A stretch of DNA of 12,060 nucleotides, taken from positions 1 to 12,060 of the forward strand of contig JAFGQJ010000321.1 of NCBI GenBank assembly GCA_016935715.1. The letters are read 5' to 3'. The notes under the pieces were generated by a model that was given only the letters and a program-made list of their open reading frames with translations, had not been told where the DNA came from and ran no database searches. Below, piece by piece: positions 1 to 6,312 of this stretch; the first letter of the stretch is position 1; each line of letters begins with the position of its first letter. The DNA comes from Spirochaetales bacterium. GTDB taxonomy: Bacteria; Spirochaetota; Spirochaetia; SZUA-6; DRHE01. Made by a program: the position numbers and the translations under genes.

Positions 1-1203
1 GCCTTGAAGTACGTCGGCCACAGCAATGTGTCCGCCGAATGGTTCCCCTGCAAGGTCCTGTGGCTGAAGCGCAACGAACCCGAAGTCTACGCCGGGGCAA
101 AGACGATTTTCGAACATACCGACTGGCTGGCCTACCGCCTGACCGGAGAGGTGTCTCTGAACATCAACACGGCTACGGTCCGCTGGTTCTACAACGCCCC
201 TGAGGGAGGGCTGCCCGCGTCCCTGTACGAGCGGATCGGTCTGGGTGATGTTTTCGACAAACTTCCGCGGAGAGTGCTGAAGATCGGCGAAGCGGTCGGC
301 CCGCTCGGCAGGGAGATGGCCGAAAAGACGGGGCTGACTCAGGGCATCCCCGTGGCGGCCGGGGGAGCCGATGCCTACATCGGCGTGATCGGCGTGAATG
401 CGCTCCAGCCGGGCATGCTGGCACTCATCACCGGCTCCTCCCAGCTGCAGATCGGCATCTCCGACATCGAGCTGCATGCAAAGGGGCTTTTCGGGAGTTT
501 TCCCGACGCGATCCTGCCCGGCTGCCACGTGGTGGAGGCTGGACAGATTTCCACCGGTTCCATCCTCAAATGGTTCACCACCCATTTTGCCAATCCGGAA
601 ACGGCCGGGGAGGCGGAAAAACGAGGGTGCTCGGTGTATGACGTGCTCGGAAAGCAGGCCGAACGGATAGACCCGGGATCTGAAGGTCTCGTGGTCCTGG
701 AGCATTGGCAGGGAAACCGCACTCCCTGGGTCGACGCCAACAGCAGGGGAGTCATCCGCGGGCTGACTCTGAAACACACGCCGGCCCACCTGTTCAGAGC
801 GATCATGGAAGGAGTGGCCTACGGCACGGCGGTCATCCTGGAACGTATGGAGCAGGAACGGCTGCGCATAGGGCAGATCATCGCCTGCGGCGGGGCGACC
901 AAGAGCGATCTGTGGATGCAGATCATGGCCGACGTGACGGGCAAGACGATATCGATCCCCGAGGAGCAGGAGGCGGTCTCCCTGGGAAGCGCCATCGCGG
1001 GAATGGTTGCGGCCGGAATCTACCCCGATATCCGTTCAGCCGCCGACGCAACGGTGCGGACGGCAAAGACCGTGGACCCGAACCTCGAGAACACCGAGTA
1101 CTACAAGGAATACGTGCGCCAGTACGTCGTTACCTACGAAAAGCTCGCTGAAGAGTCGAAGAAACTGGTGGCTACGGTCCGCTCCGGCAATGCCGGAGGT
1201 TGA
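1..1203 (+). CDS. FGGY-family carbohydrate kinase (ribulokinase-like), 5' end missing
   Basis: The gene is cut by the left window edge: its frame is open from base 1, and about 400 residues remain of a family usually about 500-545 long. The missing part is the N-terminal ATPase subdomain with the first phosphate-binding motif. FGGY kinases phosphorylate sugars or polyols with ATP in the cytoplasm. Counting from the codon at position 4, visible landmarks are EHTDWLAYRLTGE (about 37-49), GGADAYIG with the probable catalytic base Asp123, the phosphate-binding ITGSSQLQIG (142-151), and the C-terminal signature GGATKSDLWMQIMADVTG (296-313). The stretch GNRTPWVDANSRGVIRGLTL (237-256) resembles the ribulokinase/D-ribulokinase branch more than xylulokinase or glycerol kinase. 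The substrate cannot be assigned. The gene is convergent with the AllA-like cupin. The TTG at position 4 is not believed to be the true start. Confidence 0.9.
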   Translation, partial: ALKYVGHSNVSAEWFPCKVLWLKRNEPEVYAGAKTIFEHTDWLAYRLTGEVSLNINTATVRWFYNAPEGGLPASLYERIGLGDVFDKLPRRVLKIGEAVGPLGREMAEKTGLTQGIPVAAGGADAYIGVIGVNALQPGMLALITGSSQLQIGISDIELHAKGLFGSFPDAILPGCHVVEAGQISTGSILKWFTTHFANPETAGEAEKRGCSVYDVLGKQAERIDPGSEGLVVLEHWQGNRTPWVDANSRGVIRGLTLKHTPAHLFRAIMEGVAYGTAVILERMEQERLRIGQIIACGGATKSDLWMQIMADVTGKTISIPEEQEAVSLGSAIAGMVAAGIYPDIRSAADATVRTAKTVDPNLENTEYYKEYVRQYVVTYEKLAEESKKLVATVRSGNAGG

Positions 1204-1208
1204 TCGAC

Positions 1209-1231
1209 CGGCGCCGGGGACAGAGGCGCCG
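1209..1231. terminator. Hairpin between convergent genes (candidate bidirectional terminator)
   Basis: A perfect 7-bp inverted repeat, CGGCGCC (1209-1215) and GGCGCCG (1225-1231), encloses a 9-nt loop. It sits wholly within the 29-bp gap between the kinase stop and the stop of the opposing cupin gene. The stem is all G/C and the position suits termination from both sides. No clear T-run follows on either strand, so it is not a textbook intrinsic terminator. Confidence 0.4.
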
Positions 1232-1232
1232 C

Positions 1233-1730
1233 TCAGATCTGGATTTCGATCCGATCCTTCTCCGGGAGACCCATGGCGGCACAGTCCACCGCGTAAGCCC
1301 GTTCGGGAAGCACGATCAGCACGTTGACCGCGTCTGCCTCGAGAGCGTACGGCGCGTGGTGCCATACCCCGGCGCGCAGGGCAACGAACGTTCCCGCCGG
1401 AACGCGGAATGCCTCGAACTTGTCCAGGGGGATGTTGTCAGGCGGCGTCGCGGGGGCGACATGGATGACCGCATCCCCGTCCAGGGGCAGGATCCCCTCC
1501 GAGCTCCCATTGTGAAACTCCACCGTGTCGATCACGAACGGCCGTTTCTCCACCCGGCAGACAGAAATCGAGGCGGTAGGCACCGATCCCAGATTCAGCT
1601 GGACCATGTCCCGGAAAAACTCGATCGGCTTCTCGCCGATCTTCTCGGTCGTGGGATTGATCAGTTGCTGGTAGCTTCCGTAGACATCGAACGAATCCCT
1701 GTCGAGCTCTTTGACCCTGATTTTGCGCAT
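1233..1730 (-). CDS. Ureidoglycolate lyase (AllA)-family cupin protein
   Basis: The product is 165 residues, normal for the AllA family (about 160). AllA releases urea from ureidoglycolate to give glyoxylate in purine/allantoin breakdown. The diagnostic part is the cupin core: a hydrophobic strand ending ILPLDGDAVIHVAPA (about 80-94), then FRVPAGTFVALRAGVWHHAPYAL. Its GVWHHAP corresponds to the NVWHHPL segment of E. coli AllA, which bears metal/active-site histidines. The N-terminus KIRVKELDRDSFDVYG also matches the family start pattern. ATG at 1730 is chosen because AAGGAG lies 6 nt upstream. No other allantoin genes are visible, and the neighbour is a sugar kinase, so the real substrate may be another hydroxy-acid or sugar-acid derivative. 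Family assignment is firm; the exact reaction is not. Confidence 0.85.
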   Translation of the reverse strand: MRKIRVKELDRDSFDVYGSYQQLINPTTEKIGEKPIEFFRDMVQLNLGSVPTASISVCRVEKRPFVIDTVEFHNGSSEGILPLDGDAVIHVAPATPPDNIPLDKFEAFRVPAGTFVALRAGVWHHAPYALEADAVNVLIVLPERAYAVDCAAMGLPEKDRIEIQI

Positions 1731-1736
1731 ACCCCT

Positions 1737-1742
1737 CTCCTT
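1737..1742 (-). promoter_or_regulatory. Ribosome binding site of the AllA-like gene
   Basis: On the minus strand AAGGAG lies 6 nt before the ATG at 1730. This fixes the start of the cupin gene and leaves no need for an upstream start. Confidence 0.75.
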
Positions 1743-1859
1743 GCTTGGTTTATGCCATCTTAATCCAGGACTGCCGTGCTCAGCAAGCGCGCTTCCGTGA
1801 CGTGTTGGAACGGGGAAGACCTGGATTTCCCCAGAAAAAAGCTTTCAGTAATAGCTATA

Positions 1860-2080
1860 CAGGAGATCGCCACCTCGTCGGCGCACCTCGATGCAGTCAC
1901 ACACCGCCTTCTGGAATGCATCCGGAGCTTCGATGAGACCGGCGGCTGGCACGAGCAGGGCGCCATCTCCTGCTCGCGGTGGAACGTGCCCGGGAGGTGC
2001 GCGCCGAGCAGGCGGCCCGCCATCTCCGGCACTGCCTGCACGGCGGCAACCCGCTCGCCACGGTGCCCCCCCGGGAGCAG
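1860..2080 (+). pseudogene. Relic of a DUF222/HNH-endonuclease gene
   Basis: The only coding signal in the 420 bp between the divergent AllA-like and cytochrome genes. The frame beginning at 1860 reads a conceptual segment with SAHLDAVTHRLLECIRSFDE followed by TGGWHEQGAISCSRW (to about 1985). This closely follows, as I remember it, the start of DUF222 domains found N-terminal to HNH endonucleases (pattern SAHLDAATHRLL..IREFDE.GGWHEQGA.SCAHWL). The similarity then breaks. The next frame (from about 1986) gives AREVRAEQAARHL, recalling the following AAREKVRVARAL helix, and the first frame gives RPAIS, recalling LPAIS. At least one frameshift or deletion is therefore needed, and no HNH catalytic part remains. 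The original ATG is not recognisable. I infer a dead remnant of a multicopy family. The frame stays open into the cytochrome gene by chance of high G+C. Confidence 0.6.
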
Positions 2081-2099
2081 GTTGATCGTGCCGGCAAAT

Positions 2100-2128
2100 T
2101 TGTATCCCCGACCCGTATCGGATATAAT
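2100..2128 (+). promoter_or_regulatory. Candidate sigma-70 promoter of the fusion cytochrome gene
   Basis: A perfect -10 hexamer TATAAT (2123-2128) is preceded at 17 bp by TTGTAT (2100-2105), which matches the TTG half of the -35 consensus. Transcription would start near 2135, leaving a very short leader that barely includes the ribosome binding site. This is suggestive only. The -10 box lies in an A+T-rich island in otherwise G+C-rich DNA. Confidence 0.35.
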
Positions 2129-2134
2129 TTCTTC

Positions 2135-2142
2135 AAAAGGAG
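2135..2142 (+). promoter_or_regulatory. Ribosome binding site that decides the cytochrome start
   Basis: AAAAGGAG lies 8 nt before the ATG at 2151, and the codons from there encode a typical signal peptide. The same frame is open back to 1776, but no upstream start has a comparable site and the upstream codons cover the DUF222 relic. The site therefore decides in favour of 2151. Confidence 0.8.
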
Positions 2143-2150
2143 CGCAGCTG

Positions 2151-4448
2151 ATGCTGAAAGGCAAGACGATCCTCCTCGCAATCCTGCTCATGGCCGCCGC
2201 CGCGGCGGGACATGCCACACCCGAGTTCGCCGAGCAGAGCGGCAAGAGCTGCTCCTTCTGCCACGCGGGGCCCAATGGGGGGCCCCTCGAACCGGTGGGG
2301 ATCGCCTTCATCCGCAACGGCTACAGCTACCCCGTGCCGGAGCGGATACTCGACAAGTCGATCGCGTTGTCCTCCGGGTTTCACAAGATCGTGCGGCTCA
2401 TCCTGGGCATCATCCACCTGCTCACCGCCGCCATCCTCGTGGGAACGATCTTCTACATCCACATCATCGTGAAGCCCCACAACCTCAAGGGCGGTGTTCC
2501 CGGGGGTGAGAGGAGAATGGGCCTCAGCTGCATGAGCATCCTGGCGGCCACCGGCGTGTACCTGACCTGGTACCGCATCGATTCGATGGGGTCATTTTTC
2601 CAGAGCAGGTTCGGGGTCCTGCTGTTCATCAAGATCCTGCTGTTCATCGTCATGGTCGTATTGGGAATCCTTGCGGTGACCGTGATAACCAGGAGGATGC
2701 AGGAGAACCTCAAAAGGCGTGCCGTTGGTATCGACACGCCGGCGCAGCTGCTCGGCCCTTCGGGAAACGCCCCCCTGCGTTCGACCCGGCCCGATGCGGC
2801 GGGTGCCGGCAAGCCCGCCGCCTCCCGGGGTTTCAATCTCGAGGACCTGCCGAAGTACGACGGCAAGGAGGGAAGACCGGCCTACGTCCTGTTCAGGAAC
2901 AAGGTGTACGATGTCTCGGCCAGTCCGAAGTGGCGGGAGGGGGCGCATTTCCGAGCGCACGCGGCCGGAGAAAATCTCACCAAAAAGATCGACGATGCTC
3001 CGCACGGCGAGGAGGTGCTGGAGCGTTTCCCCGTGGTCGCGGAGATCCCCGAGGAGGCCGGTTCCGTTCCGGGTCCAGACAGGCCGAAAGGCGTGAGGAA
3101 GACCTACATCGTGCTGGCCTACGTGAACCTCGTGCTGGTGTTCCTCATCCTTCTCTGCGTGGCGGGCTGGTTCTGGGGATTCTCCCCTGGGAAACCGGCG
3201 GTTTCCGCACCCCGTGCAGCCGGCCCTGCCGAGTGGAGACTGGCCGGACTCGCAGCGGAGGAGCGGGAATGCCTGAGCTGCCATCGGCAGGAGAATCCCG
3301 GCATCTTCGCGGACTGGTCCGGGAGCATCCACGCCAAGGTGGGCGTCACCTGCAGGGACTGCCACGGGATGACCGACGAAGGAGCGGCCTGGGTCAGCGC
3401 CGAGCACTACCTGCACAGCGAGAGCGCCGTGTCCGGGCTCGTCTCCCCCGAGCGCTGCTCCATGTGCCACCCGCAGGAGGTGGAGGAGTACGGGCGCAGC
3501 AAGCACGCCAATACCCTGCACATCATCAAAACCGTCGACAACTGGCTGATCCACGGGATGAACAACGCGAGCGAACGGGCCAGCGGCTGCTACGCCTGCC
3601 ACGGCACCACGGTGCTGTTCCGGGACGGACGACCGGTCGCCGGATCCTGGCCCAACGTCGGGGTGGGCCGGGCGAATCCGGACGGCACCTTCGGAAGCTG
3701 CACCAGCTGCCACACCCGCCACAGCTTCTCGGTGGAAGAGGCCCGGAAGCCGGAAGCCTGCGACCAGTGCCACCTGGGACCGGACCACCCGCAGATCGAG
3801 ATCTACAACGAGTCGAAGCACGGCACCATCTACCACGCCGAGGGGGATTCGTGGAACTGGCGGCCCGAGGACCACGACTGGACCGCGGGGGAGGACTACC
3901 GGGCGCCGACCTGCTCCTCCTGCCACATGAGCGAAGCCGCCGGGGTGTCGAAATCCCACGACGTCACCGAACGGCTGGCGTGGGAGCTGCAGGCGCCGCT
4001 CACCATCAGACCCTCGGAGTTCGCCCCGTGGCCCGCCCCGACCGACTGGCGGGTCGAACGGGAGAAGATGCAGGCCGTCTGCCTCCAGTGCCATTCCGGG
4101 GAGTGGGTGGAGGGCCACTTCGCCAACACCGACAATGTCGTGCAGCTGTACAACGAAAGCTACTACAGGCCGGTGCGGCGCGTGATGGATGAGCTGTATT
4201 CCGCCGGCGAGCTTTCGGCGGACATGTATTTCGACGAAGAGCTGGAGTGGGAGTTCTACGAGTTCTGGCACCACGAAGGGCGCCGGGCCAGGATGGGCGC
4301 AGCCATGATGGCCCCGGACTACGCCTGGTGGCACGGATTCTACGAGCTCAAGCATCGCTTCGTGAGCCTCATGGAGCGCGCCCGGGAGCACTCCAGCCGG
4401 GACAGGGCGGAATGGCTGGAGGATTTTCCCGGACGGTTCGGGCACTGA
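2151..4448 (+). CDS. Membrane fusion cytochrome: CopD-like helices, cytochrome b5-type domain, octaheme HAO-type domain
   Basis: A 765-residue probable respiratory protein. In order: signal peptide (1-22); a lone c-heme site CSFCH (34-38); three membrane helices (about 80-104, 124-141, 154-180) with His89 and His104, resembling CopD-type modules; a cytochrome b5-type domain (about 227-302) with VYDVSASPKW and likely heme ligands His266 or His270 and His285 (DDAPHG); a fourth helix (318-344); then eight CxxCH sites at 374, 401, 436, 480, 517, 537, 588 and 644. The C-terminal HHEGRRARMGAAMMAPDY is typical of the hydroxylamine oxidoreductase family. Basic residues flank the cytoplasmic ends of the helices, predicting a cytoplasmic b5 domain and a periplasmic octaheme domain. 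HAO relatives oxidise hydroxylamine or hydrazine, or reduce nitrite/hydroxylamine. Whether the cross-linking tyrosine that defines oxidases is present cannot be settled by eye. The gene stands alone. Domains are sure; reaction and electron partner are open. Confidence 0.88.
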   Translation: MLKGKTILLAILLMAAAAAGHATPEFAEQSGKSCSFCHAGPNGGPLEPVGIAFIRNGYSYPVPERILDKSIALSSGFHKIVRLILGIIHLLTAAILVGTIFYIHIIVKPHNLKGGVPGGERRMGLSCMSILAATGVYLTWYRIDSMGSFFQSRFGVLLFIKILLFIVMVVLGILAVTVITRRMQENLKRRAVGIDTPAQLLGPSGNAPLRSTRPDAAGAGKPAASRGFNLEDLPKYDGKEGRPAYVLFRNKVYDVSASPKWREGAHFRAHAAGENLTKKIDDAPHGEEVLERFPVVAEIPEEAGSVPGPDRPKGVRKTYIVLAYVNLVLVFLILLCVAGWFWGFSPGKPAVSAPRAAGPAEWRLAGLAAEERECLSCHRQENPGIFADWSGSIHAKVGVTCRDCHGMTDEGAAWVSAEHYLHSESAVSGLVSPERCSMCHPQEVEEYGRSKHANTLHIIKTVDNWLIHGMNNASERASGCYACHGTTVLFRDGRPVAGSWPNVGVGRANPDGTFGSCTSCHTRHSFSVEEARKPEACDQCHLGPDHPQIEIYNESKHGTIYHAEGDSWNWRPEDHDWTAGEDYRAPTCSSCHMSEAAGVSKSHDVTERLAWELQAPLTIRPSEFAPWPAPTDWRVEREKMQAVCLQCHSGEWVEGHFANTDNVVQLYNESYYRPVRRVMDELYSAGELSADMYFDEELEWEFYEFWHHEGRRARMGAAMMAPDYAWWHGFYELKHRFVSLMERAREHSSRDRAEWLEDFPGRFGH

Positions 4449-4546
4449 ACCGGCCCTTTCGATCCCTGAGCGCAATCTCATAGACACCCAACGCCTCAGC
4501 ATATCCCCGGAGTAGATCGTGCACAGTCGTTTGTCCAGACCGCTGG

Positions 4547-5242
4547 CTAGAACATCCTGTTGACTCTCGGCACGGTCTTGGCGTGCTCCGTGAAGGAGGC
4601 GATAATCTTCTCGTACAGAGGCGTCCTTTCCTCGATCTGACGCATCTTGTCCCTGGCGTCCGGCACCCACATGCTCTGCGGATAATCGTGAACCACGATG
4701 CTGAAGTAGTAGTATGCCTTCGGGAACAGGCTCACCAGCTCGCGGGTCTTGTCCTGGATCCTGGCCAGCTCCCGCTCCCTGGCGGGACTCGTAAGCCCGA
4801 GCGCGTTCTTGACATCCATCCGCCAGTACGAAGGGTGGATTCTGCTGAAGTAGCTGGTTGCGATCTTGTAGTAGGCATAGGCGGGATCCTTGTGCGGTAT
4901 GACAGCGGATTCCCCGGGAGGCTGTGCCCCCGAGGTCGTGCCGCCCCTGGTGTCGCCCGTGGCGCCGTGGCCGGGGCCGCCCCTGGTGTCGCCCGTGGCG
5001 CCGTGGCCGGGGCCGCCCCTGGTGTCGCGGCCGAAGCCGAGTCTGATGTCGCCTGAGGAAAGGCGCTCAAGCAGCCTCTCGTAGGCCTGCGTCACCCGGA
5101 TGAACAGCACGTGATTCCTGAGCTGCTCACTCTCCGTGCCGATGTCCGGATGCACGGCTTTTGCGATCGACCTGTAGGCAGATCTGATCCTGGAAAGGTC
5201 CCGGGTCTCTCTGATTCCAAGCAGCTCGCAATCGGTTTTCAT
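4547..5242 (-). CDS. J-domain (DnaJ-like) protein with glycine-rich repeats and TPR-like C-terminus
   Basis: A 231-residue soluble protein, last gene of the four-gene operon. Residues 1-60 form a J domain: CELLGIRETRDLSRIRSAYR, then AKAVHPDIG with the HPD tripeptide at 31-33 that triggers Hsp70 ATPase activity, then the helix FIRVTQAYERLLERL. A low-complexity linker (72-101) carries 12-residue DTRGGPGHGATG repeats. The remainder (about 117-225) is helical; YYYFSIVVHDYPQSMWVPDARDKMRQIE resembles the TPR-like repeats of envelope lipoproteins such as BamD, though no lipobox or signal peptide exists. The ATG at 5242 overlaps the stop of the membrane-protein gene by 4 bp (ATGA) and has no good ribosome binding site, so translation is probably coupled. 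It is not a full DnaJ: zinc fingers and the client-binding domain are absent. Likely role: recruiting DnaK to the complex made by its operon partners (inference). Confidence 0.85.
   Translation of the reverse strand: MKTDCELLGIRETRDLSRIRSAYRSIAKAVHPDIGTESEQLRNHVLFIRVTQAYERLLERLSSGDIRLGFGRDTRGGPGHGATGDTRGGPGHGATGDTRGGTTSGAQPPGESAVIPHKDPAYAYYKIATSYFSRIHPSYWRMDVKNALGLTSPARERELARIQDKTRELVSLFPKAYYYFSIVVHDYPQSMWVPDARDKMRQIEERTPLYEKIIASFTEHAKTVPRVNRMF
4941..5028 (-). repeat. 36-bp in-frame tandem repeat inside the J-domain gene
   Basis: Two identical 36-bp units (4941-4976 and 4977-5012) are followed by 16 bp of a third (5013-5028). The unit begins CCGCCCCTGGTGTCGC on the plus strand and encodes 12 residues of the type DTRGGPGHGATG on the minus strand. 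Because 36 is a multiple of 3, gain or loss of units would lengthen or shorten the linker between the J domain and the helical C-terminus without breaking the frame. The perfect identity suggests recent expansion. Confidence 0.95.
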
Positions 5243-6312
5243 GATTGCGAAAAAATGTATCCCAGAACGGGAATTGTCATCAGCATGAGATGGACGACAA
5301 GGGAGCGTGCAATAAGCCGAATGTTTCCCCTGTCGGCGAGAGAGCATCTCCACTTCTCGTTCAGATTGTTCTCGCAATCTGAGATGAAGTACAGGTACGA
5401 TGCCGCGCCGAACAGCGTGGATAAAACCAGGGTCCAGCGCTTGACGCCGGGAGGAATGGTGCGTGAAACAAAAACCGGGATGACGACCAGGTAGAGCAGC
5501 GCCCACGATCTGATCCGCAGAAACCGCCAGTACCATCTTTCCATCGGGCTCAAGGAAATCCGCCGGCGAAACAGTCTGTTCGCAGCCGACGACACTCTGA
5601 AAAGCAGCAACACGAGCAGCGCAACGATGACGATCAGTGCGACGGCGCATCCGATTTCCAGGATGCTGAATCGGAAATGGTGAATCCCCCTGAACAGGAT
5701 GCTGGCACGCCCGCCGGACGAGCCGATATCGGGGTTGAGGGATACGAGCAGCAGCAGGTAGAGAATTTCCGTTAACTGGATTTCCGCGCGAGTTTGCAGG
5801 CACCTGCGTGCAACGGCGGTCACGATGAATACAGCGACTATCAGCGATGCGAGTACGATCAAAGTGCCGGCAGCGATTGATCGCCAGCATCCGCTGTTTA
5901 TCGAAAAGAAGATGGCCGTAGAGAGCATGATCAATACGGAGGCCAGGTTCATGGGCCTCAGGATGGCTGTTCGACCCACGAATCTTGATCGGAACCGCCT
6001 TTCTTGAGGTGCAAAGTTGACGAAACACAACGACGGCAAGGCCAGGCTGATGCGCAGGCTCGCCGGCGCCCCGACCCATACCGCGTATGCAAACAGGAAA
6101 ACGTTGTGGGCCGCGGCTATCTGCAGGGCGTCAACGTTCGACCCCTTGTTTGAAAGGTCGATGAAGATGTAGAGATTTGCCCCTATGCGAATCAGGTAGA
6201 GAACGGTGAGGAAAGCCGCCAGCGAGCCGAGAAAGGGATTGCCGAGCAATCGATGCGCTCCGCGCCGCTGCAGCTGCCTGGAGATCCGGTTCAGGTCGAG
6301 CGCAGGATCCAT
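5239..6312 (-). CDS. Polytopic membrane protein, probable ABC exporter permease
   Basis: A 357-residue protein with about eight or nine hydrophobic segments (roughly 27-52, 68-90, 119-139, 145-169, 180-192, 216-240, 266-284, 292-311, 332-354) separated by short basic loops. No family motif was recognised. The permease call rests on position: its ATG at 6312 overlaps the ABC ATPase gene by 22 bp, and that ATPase has no membrane part of its own. Architecture and loop style (for example the basic QERRFRSRFVGR at about 103-114 between helices) fit ABC-2-type or related exporters. GGAGAG lies 11 nt before the ATG. It also overlaps the following J-domain gene by 4 bp. A single such subunit would act as a homodimer with two ATPase copies. 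The substrate is unknown; a non-transporter membrane scaffold is possible. Confidence 0.7.
   Translation of the reverse strand: MDPALDLNRISRQLQRRGAHRLLGNPFLGSLAAFLTVLYLIRIGANLYIFIDLSNKGSNVDALQIAAAHNVFLFAYAVWVGAPASLRISLALPSLCFVNFAPQERRFRSRFVGRTAILRPMNLASVLIMLSTAIFFSINSGCWRSIAAGTLIVLASLIVAVFIVTAVARRCLQTRAEIQLTEILYLLLLVSLNPDIGSSGGRASILFRGIHHFRFSILEIGCAVALIVIVALLVLLLFRVSSAANRLFRRRISLSPMERWYWRFLRIRSWALLYLVVIPVFVSRTIPPGVKRWTLVLSTLFGAASYLYFISDCENNLNEKWRCSLADRGNIRLIARSLVVHLMLMTIPVLGYIFSQS

Noticed and set aside
2085..2140. Minus-strand reading EEIISDTGRGYKFAG, resembling the end of an OmpR-type winged-helix domain
   Set aside because: Only about a dozen residues match, there is no helix-turn-helix upstream of them, and the region overlaps the cytochrome's own promoter and ribosome binding site. 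Likely coincidence.
1776..2150. In-frame 125-residue N-terminal extension of the fusion cytochrome
   Set aside because: The frame is open only because of high G+C and because it overlaps the DUF222 relic. A strong ribosome binding site and a signal peptide start at 2151.
4466..4499. Possible hairpin CTGAGCG ... CGCCTCAG between the convergent cytochrome and J-domain genes
   Set aside because: It needs a bulged C, has a loop of about 20 nt and no T-run; too weak to call a terminator. The rest of the 98-bp gap shows nothing.
2592..4670. Long open frame antisense to the cytochrome gene
   Set aside because: No recognisable domain, proline/glycine/valine-rich composition typical of a high-G+C shadow, and it runs opposite a gene with nine CxxCH motifs.
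5243..6079. N-terminal extension of the J-domain protein through the membrane-protein gene
   Set aside because: The upstream codons overlap the polytopic membrane-protein gene in another frame. The ATGA overlap and the J domain starting at residue 5 mark the true start.
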